A DNA stretch of 64,000 bases from Mycolicibacterium sp. CBMA 234 (GCF_009729415.1 NZ_MPKW01000037.1:62001-126000); one strand, 5' to 3'. Counted from the stretch's first letter, positions 17,546 through 26,589 are shown. Numbers and translations: made by a program. The notes: generated by a model not told the origin, from the sequence alone.

Positions 17546-18210
17546 GGAACCGCCGCCTCCTGCTGTTGCGTCACGGCCAGACTGCCTACAACGCGACCAG
17601 TCGGATGCAGGGCCAGCTGGATACCGAGCTCAGTGATCTCGGTCGGGCCCAGGCGGTGGCGGCCGCTGAGGTGCTGGCCAAGCGTCAGCCGCTGGTGATC
17701 GTGTCCTCCGATCTGCGCCGTGCCCTGGACACCGCGACCACGCTGGGCGAGCAGGCCGGCATGCCGGTGTCTGTGGACGCGCGGCTGCGCGAGACGCACC
17801 TAGGGGATTGGCAGGGCCTCACCCATCAGGAAGTCGACGCCCTCGCACCCGGCGCGCGACTGGCCTGGCGCGACGATGCCCGCTGGGCGCCGCACAACGG
17901 CGAGAGCCGGGTCGACGTGGCACACCGCAGCGTGCCGGTGGTGGAGGAGCAACTCCGCAACCTGCCGGAGTGGGGTGTCGACGAAGTCGACCGCCCGGTG
18001 GTGCTGGTGGCGCACGGTGGGCTGATTGCCGCGCTCACCGCAGCTCTGCTGGACCTGCCGGTGGACAACTGGCCGGTGCTCGGCGGCATGGGCAACGCCA
18101 GCTGGGTGCAGCTGTCCGGTCACAGCGCCGGACTTGGCAACGACGACCCCGTCAAGTGGCGCCTGGATGTGTGGAACGCTTCGGCTCAGGTGGCGAACGA
18201 TGTCCTCTGA
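17542..18210 (+). CDS. gpgP: Glucosyl-3-phosphoglycerate phosphatase, histidine phosphatase superfamily
   Basis: A 222-aa phosphatase with the RHG catalytic motif (LLLRHGQTAYN, residues 6-16), a second conserved Glu in RETHLGDWQGL and His in LVAHGGLIAAL. By synteny and similarity to Rv2419c it dephosphorylates glucosyl-3-phosphoglycerate in the path to methylglucose lipopolysaccharide. The next gene, octT, acts on the same pathway and overlaps it by 11 bp. A generic phosphoglycerate mutase-like role is the alternative. Confidence 0.9.
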   Translation: MRNRRLLLLRHGQTAYNATSRMQGQLDTELSDLGRAQAVAAAEVLAKRQPLVIVSSDLRRALDTATTLGEQAGMPVSVDARLRETHLGDWQGLTHQEVDALAPGARLAWRDDARWAPHNGESRVDVAHRSVPVVEEQLRNLPEWGVDEVDRPVVLVAHGGLIAALTAALLDLPVDNWPVLGGMGNASWVQLSGHSAGLGNDDPVKWRLDVWNASAQVANDVL

Positions 18211-18970
18211 CCCGTCATCCCCCCCGGGTCGCTCCGCTCCTGCCCGCCGGCCGGTCCTCCTCGTGTTCTGCGACTCGCTGTCCTACTACGGTCCGGGTGG
18301 CGGGCTGCCGTCCGACGACCCGCGTATTTGGCCGAATATTGTTGCCTCCCAACTCGGTTGGGATCTGGAACTGATCGGCCGGATCGGCTGGACTTGCCGC
18401 GACGTGTGGTGGGCCGCCACGCAGGATCCGCGATCGTGGGCAGCGCTGCCCAAGGCGGGTGCGGTGATCTTCGCGACCAGCGGCATGGACTCGCTGCCCT
18501 CGCCGCTGCCGACGGCGATGCGAGAACTGATCCGATACGTGCGTCCGTCGTGGCTGCGCCGGGTGGTGCGGGACGGTTATGGCTGGCTGCAGCCCCGGCT
18601 GTCGCCGATCGCGCGGCCCGCGCTGCCGCCGCACCTGACCGCCGAGTACCTCGAAGAGACCCGTGCCGCAATCGATTTCAACCGTCCCGGCATCCCGTTC
18701 GTGGCGACCATTCCATCGGTGCACATCGCGGAGACGTACGGTAGCTCCCACCGGTGGCGCGATGCCACCGTGTCGGCGATTACGGATTGGGCTGACTCCT
18801 ACCGCGTTCCGATCGTCGACCTGAAGGCAGCCGTCGGCGACGAGGTGATGTCGGGCCGAGCGAATCCGGACGGTATCCACTGGAATTTCGAGGCGCACCG
18901 CGCGGTTGCGGAACTCATGCTCAAGGGGCTGGCCGAGGCCGGTGTGGTGGCGCAGGGGACTGACGACTAA
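18200..18970 (+). CDS. octT: Diglucosylglycerate octanoyltransferase, SGNH-hydrolase fold
   Basis: A 256-aa protein of the SGNH/GDSL fold: FCDSLSYYG supplies the nucleophile Ser (about 28) and DGIHWNFEAHR near the C-terminus the Asp/His pair. It is orthologous by position and sequence to Rv2418c, reported as OctT, which octanoylates early intermediates of methylglucose lipopolysaccharide. I take the ATG at 18200, overlapping the gpgP 3' end; an upstream ATG in this frame lies deep inside gpgP and is not credible. Confidence 0.88.
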   Translation: MSSDPSSPPGRSAPARRPVLLVFCDSLSYYGPGGGLPSDDPRIWPNIVASQLGWDLELIGRIGWTCRDVWWAATQDPRSWAALPKAGAVIFATSGMDSLPSPLPTAMRELIRYVRPSWLRRVVRDGYGWLQPRLSPIARPALPPHLTAEYLEETRAAIDFNRPGIPFVATIPSVHIAETYGSSHRWRDATVSAITDWADSYRVPIVDLKAAVGDEVMSGRANPDGIHWNFEAHRAVAELMLKGLAEAGVVAQGTDD

Positions 18971-18972
18971 CC

Positions 18973-19803
18973 ATGGCTGTCGTGGTGGTCACCGACTCGT
19001 CGGCGCGGCTTGACCCAGATGAGCTGAAACGCTGGGACATTCGAGTGGTGCCGCTGCATGTGCTGCAGGACGGCATCGACTACTTGGACGGCGTCGACCC
19101 GATTCCGCAGGACATCCAAGACCGTTCACACGTGTCGACGTCCGGGGCGGCTCCCGGTGACCTGACCGACGTCTACCGGCAGGCGCTCGCCGACAGTGGC
19201 GGTGATGGTGTGGTGGCCGTGCATCTGTCGGCCGGGCTGTCGAGCACCTTCAGCTCCGCGGCCGCCGTCGGCCGTGAGCTGGGTTCGGCTGTGCGCGTGG
19301 TCAATTCACGGTCCGCGGCCATGGGTGTCGGCTTCGTGGCTGTAGCTGCAGCGCGGGCTGCCGCGGCCGGTGCCGAGCTGGATGCCGTTGAGGCACAGGC
19401 GCGTTCGGAGTCCACCCGGCAGCACGGCTTCATCGTCGTGCATCGGCTGGACAACCTTCGGCGCAGCGGGCGGATCGGCACGGCGGCGTCCTGGCTGGGC
19501 ACCGCGCTGTCGCTGAAGCCGTTGCTGCAGATCGATATTGACGGCCGGCTGGTCCTGGATCAGCGGATCCGGACCGCGGCCAAGGCGCATGCCGCGATGA
19601 TCGAGCGCGTAGCCACCCTGGTCGGTGACCGGCCCGCGTCGATCGCCGTGCACCACGTCGACAATCACGACGACGCCGCGCAGATCGGCGCCGCGTTGAC
19701 TTCCCTTCTGCCCCAGGTTGATTCACTCGTGGTAACCGACATGGGACCCGTGCTGGCGGTGCACGTTGGCTCGGGCGCCGTCGGCGTGATCGTCAGTACT
19801 TAG
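18973..19803 (+). CDS. DegV family fatty acid-binding protein
   Basis: A 276-aa protein of the DegV fold, which binds fatty acids in a two-domain pocket. Family features: N-terminal VVVVTDSSARLD, the TSGAAPGDLTDVY segment, HLSAGLSSTFSSA, and RLDNLRRSGRIGTAASWLG. It starts 2 bp after octT and matches Rv2417c by order. The lipid-binding role next to an octanoyltransferase could be linked (inference). In M. tuberculosis eis follows; here it does not. Confidence 0.92.
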   Translation: MAVVVVTDSSARLDPDELKRWDIRVVPLHVLQDGIDYLDGVDPIPQDIQDRSHVSTSGAAPGDLTDVYRQALADSGGDGVVAVHLSAGLSSTFSSAAAVGRELGSAVRVVNSRSAAMGVGFVAVAAARAAAAGAELDAVEAQARSESTRQHGFIVVHRLDNLRRSGRIGTAASWLGTALSLKPLLQIDIDGRLVLDQRIRTAAKAHAAMIERVATLVGDRPASIAVHHVDNHDDAAQIGAALTSLLPQVDSLVVTDMGPVLAVHVGSGAVGVIVST

Positions 19804-20018
19804 CACTCAGCCAAATCTCTTGAACCGGCCATTTCAACCGCATTCGAACAGCGTCGTGGGCAGGCAGTACCTGGCATAGGTGGAACGAAAGCAGGTAGAC
19901 GACGGCGCGGGGGAGCGCTTTTCGAGTACCGGTCTACTCGTTCGGGGAAGGTTCCGTCGCCGCATCCTGAAATCCAGAGCGGCGCCCCTCGCCGCTAACC
20001 CGGTGAAAGGTGACGACG

Positions 20019-20222
20019 ATGAGCAGCACGATGCACTTCAGCTGGACGCATGCCCTAGCCGTTCACGCACCCACCGCGCCCCGGTGGTTCACCAGCGCGG
20101 AGCGGGCCGTCAGCCAAGCGGTGCGTTGGCTGACCGCCGAGCGCCCAGCCGGTCACGTGTACGAGACGCACGCCGGCTACATCGAAGATGCGCTGATGGC
20201 GCGCGAAATGTATCGACTCTGA
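20019..20222 (+). CDS. Small conserved hypothetical protein, paralogue of the gene at 9942
   Basis: A 67-aa protein of unknown function starting MSSTMHFSW and ending YIEDALMAREMYRL. The AAAGG 8 nt upstream supports the ATG at 20019; a GTG at 20010 is an alternative. It shares TM-[HQ]-F-S, W-[FW]-T-S/D-AERA and the Y-I/L-E-x-A-x-x-AREM-x-RL tail with the minus-strand gene at 9942-10148. It occupies the degV-comEA interval where M. tuberculosis has eis. Confidence 0.6.
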   Translation: MSSTMHFSWTHALAVHAPTAPRWFTSAERAVSQAVRWLTAERPAGHVYETHAGYIEDALMAREMYRL

Positions 20223-20233
20223 ACAGCTTTGGG

Positions 20234-21283
20234 CTAGCCCGCGAACCGGCCCGTCACCGGCGGCAGGTCCTTGAGGGTCAGGATGCCCGGCGCGGCGGCG
20301 ACCACGGCAGGTACGGCGTTGGTGACCGGCAGCGCCGTGTAGATCATGCCGAGTCCGTTGAGGCTGACCTCGCTCCAGTCCTTCGACGGCAGGCAGTACA
20401 CGACGGTGCGCATGTTGGGCACGCCGAACACCTGGATCACGTGGCCGTGGGCCACGGGCTTCGGCGGGGTGACGTGGTTGCCCATGATCCAGTTGAAGCC
20501 GACGCTGACGACGTTCTTGTCGCCGACCCAGCCGCGGTGATACCCGTAGACGCTGGCCACGGTGCCCTTCGGGATCTGCATGAAGCCCAGGTCGGAGTCC
20601 TCGTCGGCCGCGGTGAACTGGACGTCGAAGGTGATCCGGTCAAGCTTGGCGCCGATGGCATCGGCCATCATCGCTGCTGACTCGGCGAACACTTCGCTTT
20701 CCAGGCGCACGTTCTCGGCCAGCCCCGGCGTCTCGGGGTCCTTGCCGAAGCCCATGGCGGCCATGGTGCCTGCCGATTCGTAAACCCCGCAGTCGACGGA
20801 CTCGGTGATGCGGATTTCGTCGACGCTCTCGCACGCGCTGGACAGCACCATGCCCATCATGTTCGTCAGGCCAGGGTGTGCGCCGCTGCCGAAGATCGTG
20901 GAATTGCCTGCCTCGCAAGCCTTCTGGATGCGCGCCAGGTCCTCGGGGGACTGCTTGCCGCCGGTGATCCAGGCCGCGCTGGAACACACGTTGATGCCCG
21001 ATTCGAGCAGCCGGACCAGTTCGTCGACGCTGGGCCAGATCGGGTTGTAGCAGCACGCGTCAGGCTTGAGGGCGACGAGTTCCTCGATGTCATTGGTGGC
21101 CTTGATGCCCGTGGGTTCGGGCCAACCGGCGAGGTCGGCCGCGTCGACCCCGACCTTGTCCGCGCCGTAGGCGTACACACCGACCAGTTCCATGTCGTCA
21201 CGGGCGATGATCGCGTGCAGCGACCGCTTGCCGATGTTGCCGGTGGTCCACTGAATGACGCGGAGCGGACGGTCGGTGGTCAT
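20234..21283 (-). CDS. Dihydrodipicolinate reductase-like NAD(P)-dependent oxidoreductase
   Basis: A 349-aa Rossmann-fold protein starting RVIQWTTGNIGKRSLHAII, the dinucleotide-binding strand-loop-helix seen in DapB-like proteins and 2,4-diaminopentanoate dehydrogenase-type enzymes. Further conserved parts are YNPIWPSVDELVRLLESG and GSGAHPGLTNMM. Mycobacteria carry many paralogues, often near lipid or steroid catabolism genes. The start has a strong GAGGAGG site. The substrate is not determinable; it is transcribed away from comEA. Confidence 0.8.
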   Translation of the reverse strand: MTTDRPLRVIQWTTGNIGKRSLHAIIARDDMELVGVYAYGADKVGVDAADLAGWPEPTGIKATNDIEELVALKPDACCYNPIWPSVDELVRLLESGINVCSSAAWITGGKQSPEDLARIQKACEAGNSTIFGSGAHPGLTNMMGMVLSSACESVDEIRITESVDCGVYESAGTMAAMGFGKDPETPGLAENVRLESEVFAESAAMMADAIGAKLDRITFDVQFTAADEDSDLGFMQIPKGTVASVYGYHRGWVGDKNVVSVGFNWIMGNHVTPPKPVAHGHVIQVFGVPNMRTVVYCLPSKDWSEVSLNGLGMIYTALPVTNAVPAVVAAAPGILTLKDLPPVTGRFAG

Positions 21284-21475
21284 GGATGCCTCCTCGTTGC
21301 GGCTGTCTGACGGCGGGGTGCGCTTTCGCTAGACACTATGCCGCAGATGTCTACCGACCTTCGGGGGTCCCGGTGGCTGGGTGATTCATCCACAGAACGA
21401 GATTGATCCACAGGCAGCGTCGGTTGGCGGATTTTCTCGGCTTCCTGGTCGGTGCTGGTGCCTACCGTCGCGGAC

Positions 21476-22291
21476 ATGGTCACTCAGACACCGGTCGACC
21501 GGACCCAGCGGCGACTGACCGCACAGCCAGGCGATCCCGATCCCGATGGCACTGCCGATTCGAATGACGACACCGCGTTGTCGCGATGGTTGCCCGACGC
21601 GGTGACCGACCGTCCCGGATGGTTGGCCGCCGTGCGCGCCGACCCGGGCCGCGCCGGCGTGATCGCCCTCGCGGTGGTGGGGGTGGTCGCGGTGCTGATC
21701 ACTGTCGTCGCCGTGCTGGGTGACGACAAGCCGCCGGTCACAGCGGCGAAACTGCCTCCGGTGCAAATGGTTTCGTCCAGTGCACCGGGGCCGCCGGCAC
21801 CGCCCGCCAAGGCGGAGGACGTCGTGGTCAGTGTGGTGGGCCTGGTGCACAAGCCGGGGTTGGTGACGTTGCCCGCGGGGGCGCGCATCGCCGATGCCGT
21901 CACTGCTGCCGGGGGAGCGCTGACAGGCGCCGACCTGGTCAGCTTGAACATGGCCCGTCGGGTTGCCGACGGTGAGCAGATTCTGGTCGGGATCACCGCA
22001 CCGCTGGGTGCGCCGACGGCCATGCGCAGCTCGATCGGTGCGGCGCCCGGCGCGCCGGAGAAGGGGCCATCGGGTGACGGAAAAGGTTCGGGTCCAAAGG
22101 GACCGGTGGACCTGAACACGGCGACGGTGGAACAGCTCGATGCGCTGCCTGGCGTCGGCCCCGTCACGGCGAAAGCGATCGTGGCCTGGAGGACTGCCAA
22201 GGGCAGGTTCGCGAGCGTCGACCAGTTGGGCGAGGTCGACGGGATCGGGCCGGGCAAGCTGGAGAAGCTCCGTGAACTGGTCAAAGTGTGA
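21476..22291 (+). CDS. comEA: ComEA-like helix-hairpin-helix DNA-binding membrane protein
   Basis: About 271 aa. One transmembrane helix (about 60-83) follows a charged cytoplasmic N-terminus; then a Pro/Ala linker, a SLBB-type domain (VVSVVGLVHKPGLVTLPAGARI) and a C-terminal double helix-hairpin-helix (VDLNTATVEQLDALPGVGPVTA... FASVDQLGEVDGIGPGKLEKL). This is the classic ComEA layout for binding incoming DNA. Start chosen at ATG 21476; an in-frame start at 21452 is possible. The stop overlaps the comEC GTG (GTGTGA). Confidence 0.9.
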   Translation: MVTQTPVDRTQRRLTAQPGDPDPDGTADSNDDTALSRWLPDAVTDRPGWLAAVRADPGRAGVIALAVVGVVAVLITVVAVLGDDKPPVTAAKLPPVQMVSSSAPGPPAPPAKAEDVVVSVVGLVHKPGLVTLPAGARIADAVTAAGGALTGADLVSLNMARRVADGEQILVGITAPLGAPTAMRSSIGAAPGAPEKGPSGDGKGSGPKGPVDLNTATVEQLDALPGVGPVTAKAIVAWRTAKGRFASVDQLGEVDGIGPGKLEKLRELVKV

Positions 22292-23799
22292 CGAGCAGCC
22301 CTACCCCCGACGCTCCTGGCATCGATCTGCGGTTGGTGCCGGCCGCCCTGACGTGCTGGACGGTCACCGCCGTGGGCGTGTGGTGGGGACCCTGGGCCGC
22401 GCTGGCGGGGGTGTTGGTCGCGGTCGCGGCGGTGCTGGGCGTCGGAGCGCGGGTAGGCGCGGCACGCTGGTCCGCGGTGTTTGCCGTGGCGGCGGTGGGA
22501 ACGGCCTTCGCGATCGTCGTGGCTTTGCGGGTGCACGCAGTCCAAACCCATCCGCTGGCGTCCCGATTCGGTTCGACCGTGATGGTGACCGTCACGCCGA
22601 CCGAGTCCCCGCGGCCGATCCGAGGAGACCGGCTGATGTTCGCGGCATCGCTGCAGAAGCTCCAGGATGTCGAATCATCCGGGCGGGTCATGGTTTTCGC
22701 TTCCGCCGACGGGTATTCCGAGGCCGTCGCGGGCCGCCCGATGGCGTTCAGGGCCAGGGCTGCGGCGCCTAAGAGGCGCGACCTGTCGGTGGCAGTGCTG
22801 ACCGCGGTCGGTGCACCCCGGTTCGGGACCGCGTCGACCGGGCAGCGAGCCGCGGCACGGGTGCGGGCCGATTTCGCGGACGAGGCGCAGCTGACCTTGC
22901 CTGCGGATCAGGCCGCGATCCTGCCGGGGTTGGTACTCGGTGACGTGTCGGCAGTTGACTCGGACACCACCGCCGCGTTCAAACGAGCCGGGTTGACCCA
23001 CTTGACCGCGGTGTCCGGGGCGAACGTGACCATCGTGTGCGGCGCGGTGTTGTTGTGCGCGGTCGTGGTGGGGCCTCGGGTGGCGGTCGGGTTGGCGGCG
23101 GTGACGTTGTTCGCGTTTGTGGTGATCGTGCAGCCACAGCCGAGCGTATTGCGAGCTGCCGCAATGGGTTCGGTGATGTTGATGGGGATTCTTGTACATC
23201 GGCGCCGGCAGGCCATCCCGGCGTTGTCGGCCAGCGTGCTGGTGCTGATGGTCATCTCGCCGGCGCTCGCGGTAGACGCCGGATTCGCGCTGTCGGTGGT
23301 GGCGACGGCCGCGCTGGTCGTGATTGCGCCGGTGTGGTCCCGTTGCCTGGTTGGCCGCGGCTGGCCGAAGCTGATCGCCGACGCCGTGTGCGTGGCCGTT
23401 GCGGCGCAACTGGTGACCGCACCGTTGGTGGCGGCGATATCGGGAAGCTTGAGTCTGGTCGCGGTGCTCGCCAATCTCCTTGTGGCTCCGGTTATTCCGC
23501 CCATCACCATCCTTGGCACCGCCGCCGCTGCGGTGGGGTGGTGCTGGCCCGCCGTGGCGCAATTGCTGATCCGGTTCACGGGCCCGGAGCTGTGGTGGCT
23601 ACTGCAGGTGGCGCGGTGGAGCGCGGCACTCCCCGGGGCGGCGGTCAGCGTCCCGTCGGGCTGGGGCGGTGCTCTGCTGCTCAGTGCGACGACCGTTGGC
23701 GCGGTGCTGCTGGTGGCCGCTTGGCGTAGGCGGCGGGGACGGAGGCAAACCGACCACGGCTGCAGCGTGTCGGCGGGACGTGAAACGATCGACGAGTGA
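22288..23799 (+). CDS. comEC: ComEC/Rec2-related DNA channel protein, short form
   Basis: A 503-aa polytopic protein with the competence core: FKRAGLTHLTAVSGANVTIVCGAVLL and the multi-helix channel region. Canonical ComEC also carries a C-terminal metallo-beta-lactamase nuclease-like domain; this protein ends after the last helices and a short basic tail, so that domain is absent, as in the similarly short M. tuberculosis protein. Overlaps comEA and holA by 4 bp each. Whether mycobacteria use it for DNA uptake is unknown. Confidence 0.9.
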   Translation: MTSSPTPDAPGIDLRLVPAALTCWTVTAVGVWWGPWAALAGVLVAVAAVLGVGARVGAARWSAVFAVAAVGTAFAIVVALRVHAVQTHPLASRFGSTVMVTVTPTESPRPIRGDRLMFAASLQKLQDVESSGRVMVFASADGYSEAVAGRPMAFRARAAAPKRRDLSVAVLTAVGAPRFGTASTGQRAAARVRADFADEAQLTLPADQAAILPGLVLGDVSAVDSDTTAAFKRAGLTHLTAVSGANVTIVCGAVLLCAVVVGPRVAVGLAAVTLFAFVVIVQPQPSVLRAAAMGSVMLMGILVHRRRQAIPALSASVLVLMVISPALAVDAGFALSVVATAALVVIAPVWSRCLVGRGWPKLIADAVCVAVAAQLVTAPLVAAISGSLSLVAVLANLLVAPVIPPITILGTAAAAVGWCWPAVAQLLIRFTGPELWWLLQVARWSAALPGAAVSVPSGWGGALLLSATTVGAVLLVAAWRRRRGRRQTDHGCSVSAGRETIDE

Positions 23800-24758
23800 G
23801 TGGATCGACCGAGGCCCTGCATCTGGTGTTGGGCGACGAGGAACTGCTGGTCGAACGCGCTGTGGCCGAGGTGCTGCGCACTGCCCGCAAGCAGGCCGGC
23901 AACGACAACGTCCCGGTCGACCGGCTGCGGGCCGGTGAAGTGTCCACCAGCGAGCTCGCTGAGCTACTCAGCCCGTCGCTGTTCGCCGACGAGCGCGTCG
24001 TGGTGCTGGAGTCGGCGGCCGAAGCGGGCAAGGACGCCGTCGCGCTCATCGCCGATGCCGCGGCCGACCTGCCCGGCGGCACCCTGCTGGTCGTCGTGCA
24101 CTCCGGCGGTGGCCGGGCTAAGGCGCTGGCCGATCAGCTGAAAAAGCTTGGCGCCCAGGTACATCCGTGCGCGAAGATTACCAAGGCCGCTGAGCGTGCC
24201 GACTTCGTCCGCAAGGAATTCCGGTCGCTGAAGGTCAAGGTCGGCGACGACGCCGTCAATGCCGTGCTCGACTCCGTCGGCTCGGATATCCGTGAGCTGG
24301 CCGCGTCCTGTTCACAACTGGTGGCCGACACCGGGGGACAGATCGATGTAGCTGCGGTGCGTCGCTACCACTCCGGTAAGGCCGAGGTGAACGGCTTCGA
24401 CATCGCCGACAAGGCCGTCTCCGGTGACGTCAGCGGCGTCGCAGAGGCGCTGCGCTGGGCGATGGCCGGCGGGGTGCCGCACGTGGTGTTGGCTGATGCG
24501 CTGGCCGAGGCGGTGCACTCGATCGCCCGGGTCGGCGGGCTGTCGGGGGATCCGTACCGGTTGGCGGGCGAGCTCGGCATGCCGCCGTGGCGCGTGCAGA
24601 AGGCTCAGAAGCAGGCGCGGCGGTGGTCCAAGGACACCGTCGCCGAGGCGCTGCGCGTGGTCGCGTCGCTGAACGCCGATGTCAAAGGTGCCGCGGCCAG
24701 TGCGGATTACGCGCTGGAGTCTGCGGTGCGACGCGTCGCAGAGCTGGCTGACGGCTGA
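23796..24758 (+). CDS. holA: DNA polymerase III delta subunit
   Basis: A 320-aa clamp-loader subunit. The N-terminal AAA+-like domain begins LHLVLGDEELLVERAV, with LSPSLFADERVVVLESA and a helical C-terminal collar domain (RVGGLSGDPYRLAGELGMPPWRVQKAQKQAR). It opens the beta clamp with DnaX and delta-prime. GTG start overlaps the comEC stop. A perfect hairpin terminator follows the gene. Confidence 0.93.
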   Translation: MSGSTEALHLVLGDEELLVERAVAEVLRTARKQAGNDNVPVDRLRAGEVSTSELAELLSPSLFADERVVVLESAAEAGKDAVALIADAAADLPGGTLLVVVHSGGGRAKALADQLKKLGAQVHPCAKITKAAERADFVRKEFRSLKVKVGDDAVNAVLDSVGSDIRELAASCSQLVADTGGQIDVAAVRRYHSGKAEVNGFDIADKAVSGDVSGVAEALRWAMAGGVPHVVLADALAEAVHSIARVGGLSGDPYRLAGELGMPPWRVQKAQKQARRWSKDTVAEALRVVASLNADVKGAAASADYALESAVRRVAELADG

Positions 24759-24814
24759 GCCGTCGAATGTGCACCGACAACTGAGCGGCTGCGCCGCAGC
24801 CGTCGAGCACAACA

Positions 24815-24846
24815 AAACCGCGGCCCGATGATTCGGGCCGCGGTTT
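24815..24846. terminator. Bidirectional intrinsic terminator between holA and rpsT
   Basis: A perfect 14-bp inverted repeat (aaaccgcggcccga, loop tgat, tcgggccgcggttt). It sits between convergent stops at 24758 and 24868 and has A tracts on one side and T on the other, so it can serve both strands. Confidence 0.88.
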
Positions 24847-24867
24847 CGCGAAAACGAGGGGCTTAGC

Positions 24868-25128
24868 TCAGATCTTGTTGAAAGCCAGGGTCAGCGCCGA
24901 CTTCTTGTTGGCGGCCTGGTTCTTGTGGATGACACCCTTGGTGGCAGCCTTGTCCAGCTTGCGGTTGGTGGCGACGAGCAGCTCGCCGGCCTTGTCCTTC
25001 TCGCCGGCCTCGACGGCCTCGCGGAAGCCGCGGATCGCCGTACGCAGCGCCGACTTCACCGACTGGTTGCGCAGACGCGCGAGCTCGTTGGTGCGGATGC
25101 GCTTTTCCTGCGACTTGATGTTGGCCAC
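24868..25128 (-). CDS. rpsT: 30S ribosomal protein S20
   Basis: An 86-aa basic protein starting ANIKSQEKRIRTNELARLRN and ending IHKNQAANKKSALTLAFNKI, the S20 family pattern. It binds 16S rRNA in the small-subunit body. The GTG start is preceded by AAGGA. Ends just before a bidirectional terminator shared with holA. Confidence 0.98.
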   Translation of the reverse strand: MANIKSQEKRIRTNELARLRNQSVKSALRTAIRGFREAVEAGEKDKAGELLVATNRKLDKAATKGVIHKNQAANKKSALTLAFNKI

Positions 25129-25497
25129 GCGTGTCGTTCCTTCTACATCTCAATTTTGGGCATGCTCGGGAACGAGCGTGCTCGGTCTAAAGTCTGTGCT
25201 ATTCGCCCGACTACGGGCAGCGAGTGTTCAGGTTACCAGCGTCCGCGCAAAATCCCCAAAGCGCGCGTACGCGCAGTGGCCGGCAACAGCCCCGAGCATA
25301 TCTCTGACTGCTGCTTGGTCCTGCCTAAACCGCCAGGTTGACGCGGCATGTCGGCCCGACTCGCAGCCATCGTGTCGGGTGGGCGTCGACCGAGCGGCAC
25401 TTCGCCACGGAAATCGCCCGGCTCGCTGGACTTTCCCGTCGTTCGGCCTGCCGCGGAACTACGATGGTTGTGAGGTGGATCACGATCGGAGGCGGCG
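25129..25497. promoter_or_regulatory. 369-bp divergent intergenic region (rpsT / CBS protein)
   Basis: No coding frame here looks real. It must hold the rpsT promoter and leader on the minus strand and the promoter of the CBS gene on the plus strand; TACGAT at about 25459-25464 is a candidate -10 for the latter. I see no strong hairpin or RNA gene. Confidence 0.4.
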
Positions 25498-25929
25498 ATG
25501 CGGATCGCGGACGTACTGCGTAACAAGGGTGCCGCGGTGGCGACCATTGCTCCAGAGGCCACGGTGTCTCAGCTGCTGGCCAGTCTGGCTGCGATGAACA
25601 TCGGGGCCATGGTGGTGGTCGGACCCGACGGATTGGTCGGCATCGTGTCCGAGCGTGACGTGGTGCGCAAATTGCACGCGCGTGGCGCCAGCCTGTTGGG
25701 CCAGCCGGTGTCGGAGATCATGACGACGGTCGTGGCGACCTGCACGTCGCGCGACACTGTCGACCATCTCGCCGTGCTGATGACTCAGAACCGGGTGCGG
25801 CACGTACCCGTCGTCGACGACGGGAGGCTGGCCGGCATCGTCAGCATCGGCGACGTCGTCAAGACCCGGATGGAAGAGCTGGAGACCGAGCAGCAGCACC
25901 TGCAGGACTACATCACCCAGAGTCGCTGA
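25498..25929 (+). CDS. Tandem CBS-domain protein
   Basis: A 143-aa protein made of two CBS modules (about 8-60: ATVSQLLASLAAMNIGAMVVV...GIVSERDVVRKL; about 72-125: MTTVVATCTSRDT...RVRHVPVVDDGRLAGIVSIGDVVK) and a short helical tail. CBS pairs bind adenine nucleotides and act as sensors. The orthologue by order is Rv2406c. CGGAGG precedes the ATG. No partner enzyme is adjacent. Confidence 0.9.
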   Translation: MRIADVLRNKGAAVATIAPEATVSQLLASLAAMNIGAMVVVGPDGLVGIVSERDVVRKLHARGASLLGQPVSEIMTTVVATCTSRDTVDHLAVLMTQNRVRHVPVVDDGRLAGIVSIGDVVKTRMEELETEQQHLQDYITQSR

Positions 25930-25947
25930 ATCTCCTGCGACCCGTTC

Positions 25948-26556
25948 TTACCGTGGTTGCCGCCACATCGGAATCAGTGGTGGCCCGCCGTTCGGCAGCG
26001 TCATCTCCCCGGTGACCTCGAACCCGAACCGCTGGTAATACGGCACGTTCGCCGGGTTGCTCGACTCCAGGTAGGCGGGCGCGTGCTCGGCGTCGCACCG
26101 GTCCAACCGCGACCGCATCAACGCCTGCCCATAACCGCCGCCGCGCACCGTCGGGTCACTACCGATCACCGCGAGATACCAGTGCGGTTCCTCGGGGTGG
26201 TGCTTCTTCATCAACTCAGATGCCGCTTGTCCCCGCAGCGCAGAGACGCCCAGCGCCAGGATCATCGTGGGCGCCATCCGCAACTCGGCGACCCACGACT
26301 GCCGCCACTTGCCCGGCGGATCCCATAGCGCCGCGGCGCCGACTCCGGTTTCTGACGGCGCGATCTCCACACCGTCGTGGGCCAGATGGGTGTGTCGAGT
26401 CAGCGACGCGAACAAGCGAGGTAGCCCCCGCCGGCGTATCCGGTCGTTCGGAATCATCCAGCGCATCATCGGGTCGTCGGCGAACGCATGGGCCAGAGTC
26501 TGCGACAGGGCCCCGATGTCAGAGCGGGTGGCCGGCCGCGTCTTGATGTCACGCAT
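25948..26556 (-). CDS. GNAT-family N-acetyltransferase
   Basis: A 202-aa acetyltransferase. The acetyl-CoA loop is VRGGGYGQALM (motif A, R/QxxGxG/A) and the C-terminal part has YLESSNPANVPYYQRFGFEVTGE, typical of GNAT enzymes. I start at the ATG 26556 (MRDIKTRPATRSD); upstream in-frame codons read through a 9-bp tandem repeat and look non-coding. Substrate unknown. Confidence 0.85.
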   Translation of the reverse strand: MRDIKTRPATRSDIGALSQTLAHAFADDPMMRWMIPNDRIRRRGLPRLFASLTRHTHLAHDGVEIAPSETGVGAAALWDPPGKWRQSWVAELRMAPTMILALGVSALRGQAASELMKKHHPEEPHWYLAVIGSDPTVRGGGYGQALMRSRLDRCDAEHAPAYLESSNPANVPYYQRFGFEVTGEMTLPNGGPPLIPMWRQPR

Positions 26557-26589
26557 GGGTCCCAGCTTGCCGCGGGTTGGTCGAGCGTT

